Part shown: positions 6,850-21,730 of the stretch, one piece after another | How positions within the stretch are numbered: position 1 is the stretch's first letter | Layout of the letters: every line of letters begins with the position of its first letter | NCBI GenBank assembly: GCA_003569245.1 | Contig: BGOM01000019.1 | Span: 1-64,000, forward strand | Direction: 5' to 3' | Length of the DNA: 64,000 nucleotides | Source of the DNA: Opitutia bacterium | GTDB lineage: Bacteria > Verrucomicrobiota > Verrucomicrobiia > Opitutales > UBA953 | Notes under the pieces: generated by a model | Told to the model about the DNA's origin: nothing | The model's input: the letters and a program-made list of their open reading frames with translations, nothing else | The model's database searches: none | Made by a program: the position numbers and the translations under genes

Positions 6850-8402
6850 GCCGCCGGCTCCTGAACCTCGCCGCGATCCTGCTGGCCGCGGCGCTGACCG
6901 CGGCGCCCGCGCCGCGTCGGCCCAATATCGTCGTGATCCTGGCCGATGACCTCGGCTACGGCGACGTCGGGTGCTACAACCCGCGGTCGAAGATCCCGAC
7001 GCCGAACCTCGACCGGCTGGCCCGGGAAGGTCTCCGCTTCACCGACGCGCACTCCGCCGCGACGGTCTGCACGCCCTCGCGTTATAGCCTCCTCACGGGA
7101 CGGATGTGTTTCCGCACCGGCTACCGCGGCGGCGTCTTCACGGGAGTCGGCGGACCGAGCCTGATCGAGGCGGGTCGGCTGACCTTGCCCGAGATGCTGC
7201 GGCGCCAGGGCTACGCCACCGCCGCCGTGGGCAAGTGGCACGTCGGCCTCACCTTCCAGACCGCGGCCGGCACGCCGATCCACCAGACGAAGCCTCCCGC
7301 CGACGTCCCGGGCCCGGAGCGGGAACTGGCGCGCATCCGCATGGTCGATTTCTCCAAGCCGATCACCGACGGGCCCATCCACCGGGGTTTCGACCATTTC
7401 TTCGGCACGGCGTGCTGCCCGACGACGGACTGGCTCTACGCCTACATCGAGAACGACCGCGTGCCGGTCCCGCCGACGACCCCGCTCGACGCCGCGAAGC
7501 TACCGCGGCACCCTTACGCGAACGATTGCCGCCGCGGGCTGGTCGCCCCGGGCTTCGAACATGAGCAAGTCGACCTGGTCTTCCTGGAGCGGAGCCGGGC
7601 ATGGTTGAAGACCCAGGTGAAGCGAGCACCCGACCAGCCGTTCTTCCTCTACCATGCGACGCAGGCCCCGCACCTGCCCTCCTTCGCCGCTCCTCGTTTC
7701 CAAGGCGCAACCCAGGCCGGCCCGCACGGCGACTTCATCGCCGAGCTCGACCATGTCGTCGGCGAGCTGCTGGCGACCCTCGAGCAGCTCGGCGTCGCCG
7801 ACAACACGTTGATCCTCTTCAGCAGCGACAACGGCCCCGAGACCACGGCGGTCGCGCACATGCGGACGGACCATGACCATGACCCGGCGGCGCCTTGGCG
7901 CGGCATGAAGCGCGATGCGTGGGAAGGTGGCCATCGCGTGCCGTTCATCGCGCGCTGGCCCGCCCAGGTGCGCCCGGGTGTCGCGACGGCGACCGTCTCG
8001 CAATGCGACCTGCTCGCGACCTGCGCCGCCTTGCTGGGCGTCACCCTGCCCAAGGACGCGGGGGAGGATAGTTTCAGTTTCCTCCCCGTGCTGACCGGCG
8101 CCGAGGACGGCCGACCGCGCCGGACCTTCACGTTGCAGCAGGATTTCCGCTCCGGAGTCTCGATCCGCCGCGGCGACTGGAAATACCTCGACCATCAGGG
8201 CTCCGGCGGCAACGGCTACGGGCAAGGCGAGCTCGCCCGCTACGCCCTCCCCGACAGCGCCCCGACGGCCCCGGGACAGCTGTATGACCTGAGGAACGAT
8301 CCCGGCGAACGGCGCAACCTCTGCCTGGAGCGCCCCGAAATCGTCCGGGAACTCAAGGGGCTGCTGGAACAGAGCAAAGCCCGCGGACGGAGCGCACCCT
8401 GA
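6846..8402 (+). CDS. Secreted sulfatase (type I, formylglycine-dependent)
   Basis: 518 residues. The start is the GTG at 6846, overlapping the previous stop and giving MSRRLLNLAAILLAAALTAA as signal peptide; the same frame is open further upstream but there it only mirrors the DUF1080 gene. Metal ligands DD at 34-35 (ILADDLGYGD), formylglycine site C75 in CTPSR, VGKWHVG helix, and SSDNGPE later in the chain are all present, as in arylsulfatase A-type S1 enzymes. It hydrolyses sulfate esters, probably from glycans. A 58-base gap separates it from the next operon. Confidence 0.92.
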   Translation: MSRRLLNLAAILLAAALTAAPAPRRPNIVVILADDLGYGDVGCYNPRSKIPTPNLDRLAREGLRFTDAHSAATVCTPSRYSLLTGRMCFRTGYRGGVFTGVGGPSLIEAGRLTLPEMLRRQGYATAAVGKWHVGLTFQTAAGTPIHQTKPPADVPGPERELARIRMVDFSKPITDGPIHRGFDHFFGTACCPTTDWLYAYIENDRVPVPPTTPLDAAKLPRHPYANDCRRGLVAPGFEHEQVDLVFLERSRAWLKTQVKRAPDQPFFLYHATQAPHLPSFAAPRFQGATQAGPHGDFIAELDHVVGELLATLEQLGVADNTLILFSSDNGPETTAVAHMRTDHDHDPAAPWRGMKRDAWEGGHRVPFIARWPAQVRPGVATATVSQCDLLATCAALLGVTLPKDAGEDSFSFLPVLTGAEDGRPRRTFTLQQDFRSGVSIRRGDWKYLDHQGSGGNGYGQGELARYALPDSAPTAPGQLYDLRNDPGERRNLCLERPEIVRELKGLLEQSKARGRSAP

Positions 8403-8460
8403 GCCGAGACGGACAAGCGGCTTGGAATGGGCGGCGGACCGCCTTTAATGCGTCCACCCC

Positions 8461-11400
8461 ATGGCCCGCCCCCTAGCCATCGCTTCGATGCTGTTCATCG
8501 CGACCTCCCTGGGCGCGGCAGTGGATTTCGACGCCGAGATCCGCCCCCTGCTGCAGGAGCGTTGCGTGGAATGTCACGGAGCGAAGAAGGCGAAGGCGGA
8601 CCTGCGACTCGACGCCCGCTCGCACGCCTTCAAAGGCGGCGAATCCGGCCCGGCGTTCGTCGCCGGCGATCCCGCCAAGTCCGCGCTCATCGACCGGGTC
8701 ACCTCCGCCGACGAAGATAAGAAGATGCCCCCGAAGGGCGACCCGCTCACGCCCGCGCAGGTCGCGAAGCTCCGAGCGTGGATCGCGGAAGGGGCGCTCT
8801 GGCCCGAGAACGCCGCCGACCGCGCCGCGCTCCGGGACCCGCGGCTCGACCACTGGGCTTATCAGCCCGTCCGCCGAGCGTCCACCGGCGCCAGCATCGA
8901 CGACTTCATCGAGGCCGGACTCCGAGCGAGAGGTCTGCAGCGATCGGACCCCGCCGAACCGCGCACGCTCATCCGCCGCGCCTATCACGATGTCATCGGC
9001 CTGCCGCCCACGCCCGCGGAAGTCGCGGCGTTCGTCGCCGACCCTTCGGACCAGGCCTATGCGGCGATGATCGACCGGCTGCTGACCTCGCCGCGGTTCG
9101 GCGAGAAATGGGCCCGCCATTGGCTGGACGTGGCGCGCTTCGCCGAGTCCGATGGTTTCGAGACCAACCTCGCCCGCCCCAACGCCTGGCCGTACCGCGA
9201 CTACGTCATCCAAGCGTTCAACGCCGACCTGCCCTACGACCGGTTCATCCGCGATCAGCTCGCCGGCGATCAGTTCGGCGCGGACGCCGCGACCGGCTTC
9301 CTCGTCGGTGGTCCGTGGGATCGCGTGAAATCTCCCGACCCGGTGCTGACGGCCAACCAGCGGGCCGACGAGCTGCACGACATGATCGGGACCACGGCCT
9401 CCGCCTTCCTCGGCACGACGCTCGCGTGCGCCCGCTGCCACGACCATAAGTTCGACCCGATCCCGGCGACCGACTACTACGGCTTCATGGCCTTGCTGCA
9501 GGGCGTGCGGCATGGCGAGCGCGAGCTCCGGGCCGCGGACGGGCCGGCCGAGCAGGGTCTGGCCGAGCTGCGCGCAAAGCTGGCCGAGCTCGAGAATCGT
9601 TTGCGGGGCTTCCGGCCCAAGGCCTACCTCGGGACCGTCCGCCTCGCCGACGACGCCGACATCCGCTTCACGCAACAGGTCGAGCTGCCGGACAACGGCA
9701 ACCCGATCATGTACGACAAGGGCGTGGCGAAGGGCCTCGCCCAGGACCCCGGGGACGCGCTCCGGCTGCCGAACCTCGGGGAGAGCTACCGCTGGTGGCG
9801 CGCCGATGTCCCCGGGCGCGACTTCTTCCTGTGGAAACCGGCGATGAGCGGCGAGGTGCGGGTCTGGCTCTCGTGGGGCGCCTGGACCACGCATGCGCCG
9901 GATGCGCGCTACGTGCTCGACCTCGACGGCGACCTCTCGACCCGCGGCGACCAGACCGAGATCGCCGTCGTCGACCAACGGCGCTTCGCCGATGGCACCC
10001 CCGCCGTGAAGGACCAGCGCCGCTGGAGCGGCCTGCGCTCCGCCGGGGTCCACCGGCTGAACGCCCGGAGCGTCGTCATCCTGCGCGCCGGAACGCAGGG
10101 CGGACCGACCGCGGCGGACGTCGCCGTCTTCGAGGAGGTCCGGGGCGGCGTCGAGCCGCCGCGGCCCCACCTGCGCGCCCCGGTCACGCACCTGGCGAAC
10201 GAGGAGGATTTCGCCCCGACCTTGGCCCGGTTCGTCCGTTTTACCGTGACCGCTTCCAGTCCGGAGGCCTGCCTGGACGAGCTGGAGGTGTTCGACCCGG
10301 CCGGCCGGAACATCGCCCTGGGCGCGAAGGTCGCGGTCTCCGGTCTGTACGCGGGCGGCAAGAGCATCCACCAGACGCGCTTCCTCAACGACGGGAAATA
10401 CGGCAACGCCAGCAGCTGGATCTCCGCCGAGAAAGGCGCCGGCTGGGCCCAGTTGGAATTCGCCGAGGCGACGACGATCCACCGCGTGGTCTGGAGCCGT
10501 AACCGCGACCTCGCCGACCAACGTTTCAAGGATCGGCTGGCCACCGGCTACCGTATCGAGACCTCGCTCGACGGCATCCGGTGGACCCTCGTGGCCACGG
10601 GGGACGACCGCCTCCCCGCTGCCTTCAAGGATCGGCTCACCTCCCTGCCCACCTTGGGCGACGTCCCGGCCGAGCAAGCCGCGGAGGTCGCCGCGCTCGC
10701 CCGCCGACGGGACGAGGGGCTTGCCGAACTGGCCCGGCGCACGACCCGGCCGCGCGGTTACGTCGGCAAGTTCGAGCAACCCGGCCCTACCCTGCGCAAG
10801 CACCGCGGCGACCCGATGCTGCCGCGCGAAGCCGTCGCCCCCGGCGGGCTGACCTTCGTCGGCCCACGGCTCACCCTGCCCACCGACGCCCCCGAGGCCG
10901 AGCGCCGCAAAGCCCTCGCCGGCTGGATCGCCTCCAAGGAACATCCGCTGACCGCCCGCGTCATCGTCAACCGCCTCTGGCATCACCATTTCGGGGCCGG
11001 CCTCGTGGACACGCCGAGCGACTTCGGCCTCAACGGCTCCCGGCCCACGCACCCGGAGCTGCTCGATTTCCTCGCCGCCGAACTCATGGATCACGGCTGG
11101 TCGCTGAAGCATGTCCATCGGCTGATCCTCAACTCCCGGAGCTACCGCCAAGCTTCGCGGTTCGTGGCGAGCGCCGCCGCGGTCGACGCCGAGGCCAGGT
11201 ACCTCTGGCGCTACCCGCCGCGCCGCCTCGAGGCCGAGATGCTGCGCGATGCCATGCTGGCCACCGCCGGCGAACTCGACCTGACCATGGGCGGCCCGGG
11301 GTTCGACCTGTTCGAACCGATGAACAACTACGTGAAGGTCTACGTGACCAAGCAGGCCTTCCAGCCCGGCGACTTCCGCCGCATGGTCTACCAGACCAAG

Positions 11401-11736
11401 CCGCGCGCGATGCTCGACGACTTCTTCGGGGCGTTCGACTGCCCCGACGCCGGCCAACCTCAGCCGAAGCGCACCGCGTCGATCACGCCGCTGCAATCGC
11501 TCAACTTGCTCAACGGACGGTTCTCCCTCCAACGGGCGGACGCCCTCGCCGCGCGACTGCGCCGCGAGGCCGGCGATGACCCGGCGCGGCAGGCCGCCCA
11601 CGCCTTCGAGCTGCTGTTCCAGCGCCCGGCCGCCGCCGCGGAAATCGCCGAGTCCGCCCGCTTCATCACCGCGCAGGGCCTGCCCGCCTTCGCCCGCGCG
11701 CTGTATAACTCCAACGAATTCCTCCGCCTCGAATGA
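8461..11736 (+). CDS. Exported PSCyt1-DUF1549-DUF1553 cytochrome with discoidin-like insert
   Basis: 1091 residues with signal peptide ([20 protein letters not shown]). Domain order: PSCyt1 with heme motif C35-VE-C38-H39; DUF1549 from about 145, with a second CxxCH ([11 protein letters not shown], about residue 323); an inserted beta-rich region from about 385 to 725 whose second half ([20 protein letters not shown], then [13 protein letters not shown] and [13 protein letters not shown]) matches an F5/8-type C discoidin module; then DUF1553 from about 815 ([19 protein letters not shown]). The two heme sites suggest periplasmic electron transfer; the reaction is not established for this family. 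It overlaps the DUF1501 gene by 4 bases (ATGA). First member of the first cytochrome-DUF1501-FAD triad. Confidence 0.9.
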   Translation: MARPLAIASMLFIATSLGAAVDFDAEIRPLLQERCVECHGAKKAKADLRLDARSHAFKGGESGPAFVAGDPAKSALIDRVTSADEDKKMPPKGDPLTPAQVAKLRAWIAEGALWPENAADRAALRDPRLDHWAYQPVRRASTGASIDDFIEAGLRARGLQRSDPAEPRTLIRRAYHDVIGLPPTPAEVAAFVADPSDQAYAAMIDRLLTSPRFGEKWARHWLDVARFAESDGFETNLARPNAWPYRDYVIQAFNADLPYDRFIRDQLAGDQFGADAATGFLVGGPWDRVKSPDPVLTANQRADELHDMIGTTASAFLGTTLACARCHDHKFDPIPATDYYGFMALLQGVRHGERELRAADGPAEQGLAELRAKLAELENRLRGFRPKAYLGTVRLADDADIRFTQQVELPDNGNPIMYDKGVAKGLAQDPGDALRLPNLGESYRWWRADVPGRDFFLWKPAMSGEVRVWLSWGAWTTHAPDARYVLDLDGDLSTRGDQTEIAVVDQRRFADGTPAVKDQRRWSGLRSAGVHRLNARSVVILRAGTQGGPTAADVAVFEEVRGGVEPPRPHLRAPVTHLANEEDFAPTLARFVRFTVTASSPEACLDELEVFDPAGRNIALGAKVAVSGLYAGGKSIHQTRFLNDGKYGNASSWISAEKGAGWAQLEFAEATTIHRVVWSRNRDLADQRFKDRLATGYRIETSLDGIRWTLVATGDDRLPAAFKDRLTSLPTLGDVPAEQAAEVAALARRRDEGLAELARRTTRPRGYVGKFEQPGPTLRKHRGDPMLPREAVAPGGLTFVGPRLTLPTDAPEAERRKALAGWIASKEHPLTARVIVNRLWHHHFGAGLVDTPSDFGLNGSRPTHPELLDFLAAELMDHGWSLKHVHRLILNSRSYRQASRFVASAAAVDAEARYLWRYPPRRLEAEMLRDAMLATAGELDLTMGGPGFDLFEPMNNYVKVYVTKQAFQPGDFRRMVYQTKPRAMLDDFFGAFDCPDAGQPQPKRTASITPLQSLNLLNGRFSLQRADALAARLRREAGDDPARQAAHAFELLFQRPAAAAEIAESARFITAQGLPAFARALYNSNEFLRLE

Positions 11737-13181
11737 GCCACCTCCTCGATCGGCGCGGCTTCCTCGGCCGCACGCTTTCCGGCCTCAGCAGCATCGCGCT
11801 GGCGCACCTGCTCGCGCAAGACCGCCTCCTGGCCGCCTCCCCCCTGCGGCCGCCCATCGACCCGGCGCATCCCTACGCGCCCCGCCCGCCGCACTTCGAA
11901 CCCAAGGCCAGGCGCGTCCTCGTCATCTTCTGCTCGGGGGCGCTGAGCCACGTCGACACCTTCGACTACAAGCCGGAACTGATCAAGCGGCACGACACGC
12001 CGATGCCGGGCTCCGAGGGGCTGGTCACCTTCCAAGGCGCCAACGGCAACCTCATCAAGCCCATCGCGGCGTTCCGACCGCGGGGCCAGTCGGGTAAGAT
12101 GGTGAGCGACCTGCTCCCGCACCTCGCGGACCTGGCCGACGAGATGTGCTTCATCCACTCGATGACAGGGAAGTCGAACACGCATGGCCCGGCGGAGAGC
12201 CAGATGGGCACGGGCTTCACCCTCGATGGGTTCCCGAGCATGGGCGCCTGGGTGACCTACGCGCTGGGCAGCGAGAACCAGAACCTGCCGGCGTTCGTGG
12301 CCATCCCCGACCCGCGCGGAGTCCCCCAGAACGGCCCGCGTCATTGGAACAGCGCCTTCCTGCCTGCGTCCTTCCAAGGGACCGCGTTCAGCGCCCAGCG
12401 CGCCATCCCCAACCTGGCCCGTCCGGCCGGAATCTCGGCGGAATCCGACCAGGCCACCCGTGAGTTCCTGCGCCGCCTCAACGACCGCCACCTGGAGCGC
12501 AATCCGGGCGACGCCGACCTTTCCGCGCGGATCTCCTCCTACGAGCTGGCGGCGCGCATGCAGCTGGAGGCGGCCGCGCTGTCCGACCTTTCCGGCGAGT
12601 CGCCCGCGACGCGCGCGCTATACGGCGCGGACGACACCAACGCGACCAAGGCGGGCTTCGCCCGGAACTGCATCCTCGCCCGGCGACTGCTGGAGAAAGG
12701 GGTCCGCTTCGTCCAACTCTTCAACGGTTCCTACGCCATGGGCGAAGGGGTCGGCAACTGGGACGGCCACAAGCGCATCGCCGACCAGTACGCCGTCCAT
12801 GCGCCGATCCTGGACCAGCCCGCCGCCGCGCTGCTCAAGGATCTCAAGGGCCGCGGCCTGCTCAAGGACACGCTCGTCGCCTTCGTCACCGAGTTCGGAC
12901 GCATGCCCACCTTCCAGCGCGGGGCCAACGGCCGCGACCACAACCCGAAGGGCTTCACCGTCTGGCTGGCGGGCGCCGGCGTGAAACGCGCCTACAGCCA
13001 CGGCGCGACCGACGAGTTCGGCCACCTGGCCGTCCAGGACGTCACGACCATCTACGACCTGCACGCCACCATCCTGCACCTGCTGGGCCTGGACCATGAA
13101 CGTCTGAGTTTCTATAACAACGGGGCGGAGCGCCGCCTGACCGACGTGCACGGCCGGGTGATCCGCCCGATCCTGTCCTGA
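11733..13181 (+). CDS. Tat-exported DUF1501 protein
   Basis: 482 residues. N-terminus [20 protein letters not shown] is a twin-arginine signal (R7, R8). The body is DUF1501 (PF07394), a family placed in the alkaline phosphatase/sulfatase fold: [20 protein letters not shown] near 65, [11 protein letters not shown] near 385, and [20 protein letters not shown] after it. It has no formylglycine motif, so it should not be an active type I sulfatase. Start codon overlaps the cytochrome stop, so the products are made together; DUF1501 is known as the usual partner of DUF1553 cytochromes. Role unknown. Confidence 0.92.
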   Translation: MSHLLDRRGFLGRTLSGLSSIALAHLLAQDRLLAASPLRPPIDPAHPYAPRPPHFEPKARRVLVIFCSGALSHVDTFDYKPELIKRHDTPMPGSEGLVTFQGANGNLIKPIAAFRPRGQSGKMVSDLLPHLADLADEMCFIHSMTGKSNTHGPAESQMGTGFTLDGFPSMGAWVTYALGSENQNLPAFVAIPDPRGVPQNGPRHWNSAFLPASFQGTAFSAQRAIPNLARPAGISAESDQATREFLRRLNDRHLERNPGDADLSARISSYELAARMQLEAAALSDLSGESPATRALYGADDTNATKAGFARNCILARRLLEKGVRFVQLFNGSYAMGEGVGNWDGHKRIADQYAVHAPILDQPAAALLKDLKGRGLLKDTLVAFVTEFGRMPTFQRGANGRDHNPKGFTVWLAGAGVKRAYSHGATDEFGHLAVQDVTTIYDLHATILHLLGLDHERLSFYNNGAERRLTDVHGRVIRPILS

Positions 13182-13228
13182 CCCGCCAGAAGTTTTGACT
13201 CCGCGCGGGCGCGCGCCAGCGTCGCGAC

Positions 13229-14862
13229 ATGCCCCTGCCCGCCCGCCTCCGCCCCCTGTTGCTCCTGCTCGGCGCCGTCACCGGACTGCGCGCCGCGGGC
13301 GAGCCCTACGACATCGTCGTCTACGGCGACTCCGCCGCGGCGGTCGCCGCCGCCGTGCAGGCGAAACGCCAGGCTCGAAGGTGGTGCTGGTGAACACGAC
13401 GAAGTTCCTCGGGGGGATGACCTGCAGCGGGCTTTCCGCCAGCGACATCTTCCACCGCGAGGCGGTCGGCGGCGTGGCGCGCGAGATCTACGGCCGGATC
13501 GGGCAGCACTACGGCAAACCTTACGTGGACTACTTCGAGCCGCACGTGGCCCAGGCCGCGGTCGACGGCCTGGTCAAGGACAGCGGTCTGGAGGTCGTGC
13601 GGGGGGAGCAACTCGATCGGAGCCCCGGCGGCGTCACCAAGCAAGGCAACCGGATCGTCTCCTTCCGCACCCTTTCCGGCCAGGTCTTCGCCGCCAAGGT
13701 CTTCATCGACGCGAGCTACGTGGGCGACCTCATGGCCGCCGCGGGGGTGAGCTACGCGGTCGGCCGCGAGCCCAACGCGCTTCACGGCGAGACGCTCAAC
13801 GGCATGCAACGCGGCGACGACAAGCCCCGCCGACATTACACGCAGAAGGACAAGGACCACTTCATCAAGGACGTCGACCCGTACGTGAAGCCCGGCGAAA
13901 AGAGCAGCGGTCTCCTGCCGTTCGTCTTCGCCGAGGACCCGAAACCCGGCGAGGGGGACCACCGCATCCAGGCCTACAACTATCGTCTCTGCGTCACGAC
14001 GGATCCGGCCAACCGCCTGCCCTTCGAGAAGCCCGCGGGCTACCGCGAGCTGGACCACGAGATGCTGCTTCGCAACCTCGAGGCCGGCGACCTGCGTCTG
14101 CCGGCCCTGATCCACAAGTTGCCCAACAACAAGGCCGACTGGAACTCGATGCACGCCGTCGGCACGGATTACGTCGGCGCCAACTGGGACTACCCCGAGG
14201 CCTCCTATGCCCGCCGCCGGGAGATCGAGCAGGCGCATGAGCTCTACATCCGCGGCCACCTCTGGACGCTCGCCCACCACCCGCGGGTGCCCGCCGCGAT
14301 CCGCGAGCAGACCGCCCGCTACGGCCTCTGCAAAGACGAGTTCACCGAACTCGGCGGCTTCTCCCCGATGATCTACATCCGGGAGGCCCGTCGCCTCGCC
14401 GGCGAGTACGTGATGACGGAACTCGACTGCAAAGGGAAGCGGACGCCCCCGGAACCGGTCGCGCTCGCGAGCTTCGGCCTCGATTCCCATGCGGTGCGCT
14501 ATTTCGTCACGGCCCGCGGCACGGTCGAACGCGACGGCGTGATCTGGAACGTCCCGCCGCGTCCCTACGGCGTCTCCTACCGGAGCCTGATACCCAAGGC
14601 CGCGGAGTGCGCCAACCTCCTCGTGCCGGTCTGCCTGAGCGCCACGCACGCCGCCCATGGTTCGATCCGCATGGAGCCGGTCTTCATGCAGCTCGGGCAG
14701 GCCGCGGCCATGGCGGCTGGCATCGCCGCCCAGGAGGGGCTGGACGTCCAAGCCGTGCCCTACGCGCGGGTCCGCGACCTGCTGAAAGCGGCCAATCTCC
14801 CGGTGGAATGGTCAGCGGCGGCCGCCCCGCCCAAGCCCAAGGCCAAGCCGGCCGCCAAGTAA
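13229..14862 (+). CDS. Secreted FAD-dependent oxidoreductase (frameshifted)
   Basis: The natural start is ATG 13229: MPLPARLRPLLLLLGAVTGL is a signal peptide and EPYDIVVYGDSAAAVAAAVQ is the dinucleotide-binding N-terminus of FAD_oxidored proteins (PF12831). That frame breaks at about 13372; the next frame goes on as GSKVVLVNTTKFLGGMTCSG and is intact to 14862. One extra G at 13372-13373 joins them into about 545 residues. Visible family features are LGGMTCSGLSASD, FIDASYVGDLMAAAGVSY, and the C-terminal flavin-contact region SATHAAHGSIRMEPVFMQLG. It follows a cytochrome and DUF1501 gene, so oxidation of a sugar or alcohol with electrons passed to the cytochrome is plausible inference. The same trio recurs at 30.1-36.7 kb. 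Confidence 0.82.
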
Positions 14863-14903
14863 TCCGATGATGGGCCAACCGCTCCCGGGAATCTTTTCAA
14901 TAA

Positions 14904-14934
14904 TTTTGACAAAGTCTAAAACTATACCTTGTTA
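14904..14934 (+). promoter_or_regulatory. Promoter and operator-like palindrome of furA-katG
   Basis: An AT-rich island in otherwise GC-rich DNA. TTTTGAC-AAA-GTC-T-AAAA (14904-14921) is a near-perfect inverted repeat of the size of a Fur-family operator. It contains TTGACA (14906-14911), a consensus -35 box; 17 bases later is TTGTTA (14929-14934) as a weak -10. Transcription from it would start at about the GTG of furA, giving a leaderless message that FurA could shut off by binding over the -35. Confidence 0.5.
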
Positions 14935-14940
14935 AGCCCT

Positions 14941-17705
<2,765 letters not shown>

Positions 17706-17728
17706 GCCGGTCGGTTCCAGCGACCCTC

Positions 17729-17757
17729 AAGGCCCGCCCTCAACGGCGGGCCTTTTT
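17729..17757 (+). terminator. Intrinsic terminator after katG
   Basis: Stem GGCCCGCC / GGCGGGCC (extended by AA/TT) with loop CTCAAC, followed by five T, beginning 24 bases after the katG stop. This closes the furA-katG operon. Confidence 0.92.
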
Positions 17758-17817
17758 GTTGCGCCGGGCTCCGCCCAAGGGGTTGCAAAACGCCAGAGGA
17801 GGACTTGATTGGTCGCG

Positions 17818-20122
17818 ATGGTCCGCCCCGCCCTATTGCTCGTGCTCGCCTGTTCCGCGACCGCCGCCGCCAAGGTCTCCTTCAACCGGGAAGTCCGCCC
17901 GATCTTGGCGGAACAGTGCTTCTCGTGCCACGGCTTCGACGCCAAGCACCGCAAGGCCGACCTGCGCCTCGACAACCGCGAGGGCGCCCTCGCCGAGAAT
18001 GATGGAGTCCGGGCGATCGTCCCCGGCGACCCCGCGAAGTCCGAACTCTGGAAGCGTCTGCTGTCCGCCGACCCGGACGAAGTGATGCCGCCCCCCGAGG
18101 CGCATAAGCCCAAGCTGACGGCGAAGCAGCAGGCGACGCTCCGCCGATGGATCGAGGAAGGAGCCCCCTATGAGCCGCACTGGGCCTTCACCGCCCCGCG
18201 CCGCCCCGCTGTCGCCGCGCAAGGTCCGGCCGCCATCGACGAACTCATCGACCACGGGCTCAAGGAAGCCGGGCTGGCCGCCTCCGCCGAAGCTCCCCCG
18301 GAAAAACTGCTGCGGCGGCTCTCGCTCGACCTGACCGGATTGCCGCCCACGCCGGCCGAGCTCGACGGCTTCCTGCGGGCCCGCGCCAAGGACCCGCAAG
18401 GCGCCTTCGCCGCCGAGGTCGACCGGCTCCTGGCTTCGCCCGCCTATGGCGAACGCTGGGGCCGCTGGTGGCTGGACCAGGCCCGCTACGCCGACAGCAA
18501 CGGCTACTCGGTCGACGCGCCGCGCAGCATCTGGAAATACCGCGACTGGGTCGTGGGCGCGCTCAACGCCGACCTGCCCTTCGACCGCTTCACCGTGGAG
18601 CAGCTGGCGGGCGACCTGCTCCCCGACGCCGGCGAAAGCCAGCGCATCGCGACCGGCTTTCACCGCAACACGCCCCTCAACCAGGAAGGCGGCATCGACG
18701 TCGAGCAATTCCGGGTCGACAGCGTCTTCGATCGGGTCGGGACCACCGGCACGGTCTGGCTCGGCCTGACCGTGGGTTGCGCGCAGTGCCACGACCATAA
18801 GTTCGACCCGATCACGCAGAAGGAATTCTACCGGATGTTCGCGTTCTTCAACAACCAGGAGGAGCCGACGATGAAGGTGTCCGAACCGACCCGCGACGAA
18901 GCCAGGCTCGCCGCCGCGGCCCAGGAGGCCGAGCGCGCCCTCGCCACCTGGCTCGATCAGCGGGTCGCGGAGGCGCGGCAGTGGGAAGCAGGCCTGAGCA
19001 AGGAGATGACCGCCCAACTCTCCGGTCCGGCCAAGGCCGCCCTGCGCAAGCCCGCCGCGAAACGTAGCGTCGCGGAGCGAGCCCTCCTCTTCGCCGCCGG
19101 CCCTGGCGCCGCGGACCGGGAGTTCATGGCGCTGCAGCGCCGCCTCAAGGAGACCGCCGACCGGCGCGAGGCCGCGCCGACGACGCTCGTTCTCAAGGAA
19201 CTCGCCAAGCCCCGCAAGACACACCTGCTCACCGCGGGCGACTTCACGCGGCCGGCCGAGGAGGTCGCGCCGGGGGTCCTCGCGACCCTGCACGCGTTCA
19301 AACCCGACCCGGGGCCGGTCAACCGACTCGACCTCGCCCGCTGGATCGTCGCCAAGGAGAACCCGCTCACCGCCCGCGTCATCGCCAACCGTGTCTGGCA
19401 GGCCTACTTCGGCCGCGGCCTCGTCGAGACCGAGAACGATTTCGGTTCGCAAGGCACCCCGCCCTCCCACCCGGAGCTCCTCGATTGGCTCGCGGTGGAG
19501 TTCGTCGAACGCGGCTGGAGCCTGAAGTCCTTGCATCGGTCGATCGTGCTCACGCGCGCCTACCGACGGGATTCCGCCGTCCGCGCCGACCTGGCGGACA
19601 AGGACCCCGACAATCGCCTGCTGGCCCGGCAGACCCGCCTGCGGCTCGATGCCGAGCTCGTGCGCGACTCCGCCCTCGTCGCCAGCGGCCTGCTCACCCG
19701 GAAGGTCGGCGGCCCGCCCGTCTTCCCGCCCATCCCAGATGGGGTGATGTCCCTCGGCCAGGTGAAGCGCGCCTGGAACACCAGCCAAGGCCCTGACCGC
19801 ACCCGTCGCGGCCTCTACACGTTCACGTACCGCGTGACCCCGCCGCCGGCTTCCGCGGTCTTCGACGCTCCGGACGGGCTCTCCACGTGCACCCGCCGCA
19901 ACCGCAGCAACACCCCGCTGCAGGCCCTGACGCTCCTCAACGATCCCGCCTTCTTCGAGGCCGCGCAGGCGTTGGCCGGGGTGATCGAGAAGGAAGGTCT
20001 GCCGGCCGCCTTCCGCCGCTGCACCTCCCGGCTCCCGGCGCCCGCCGAACTCGCCGTGCTCGGCAAGCTCGACCGCCTCTCGGCCGCCCGGACGCTCCTC
20101 AACCTCGACGAGACCATCACCC

Positions 20123-20130
<8 letters not shown>
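17818..20130 (+). CDS. Exported PSCyt1-DUF1549-DUF1553 cytochrome (short form)
   Basis: 770 residues from ATG 17818. A strong AGAGGAGGA site at 17796-17803 is 14 bases away but only 5 from an in-frame TTG at 17809, so MVAMVRPAL... is a real alternative. Signal peptide ends near ACSATAAA. PSCyt1 heme motif in EQCFSCHGFD (about residue 37), DUF1549 with second heme motif [12 protein letters not shown], then DUF1553 (ENPLTARVIANRVWQAYFG) with no carbohydrate-binding insert between them, unlike the 8.5-kb and 30-kb homologues. It ends LLNLDETITRD, a normal family ending, and overlaps DUF1501 by 8 bases. Presumed periplasmic electron-transfer protein. Confidence 0.9.
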
Positions 20131-21559
<1,429 letters not shown>

Positions 21560-21730
21560 GGAGAGGAGCGCCTTCTTCCCGGGGAACCCGGACCCCGGCG
21601 ACCTGTCGAAAAATACCGCCCCCCTCGCACCCCGTCCGATCACCCCCTCCGGACCCTGCCCACGACCAAGGAAAGGCTCGCAACCGGGAGTCCCGCCGCC
21701 GCAAGATACCTGACCCCCGCGCCCCCTCGC

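Noticed and set aside
8430-8446. GGCGG/CCGCC hairpin followed by TTT as a terminator
   Set aside because: Stem of 5 bp and only three T; such pairs are expected by chance in this GC-rich DNA.
8473-11601. Minus-strand ORF of 1042 codons
   Set aside because: Antisense shadow of the first DUF1553 cytochrome, which has two heme motifs and clear domains.
11733-13181. DUF1501 proteins as active sulfatases
   Set aside because: They share the fold family but none of the four has the C-x-P-x-R site near the N-terminus.
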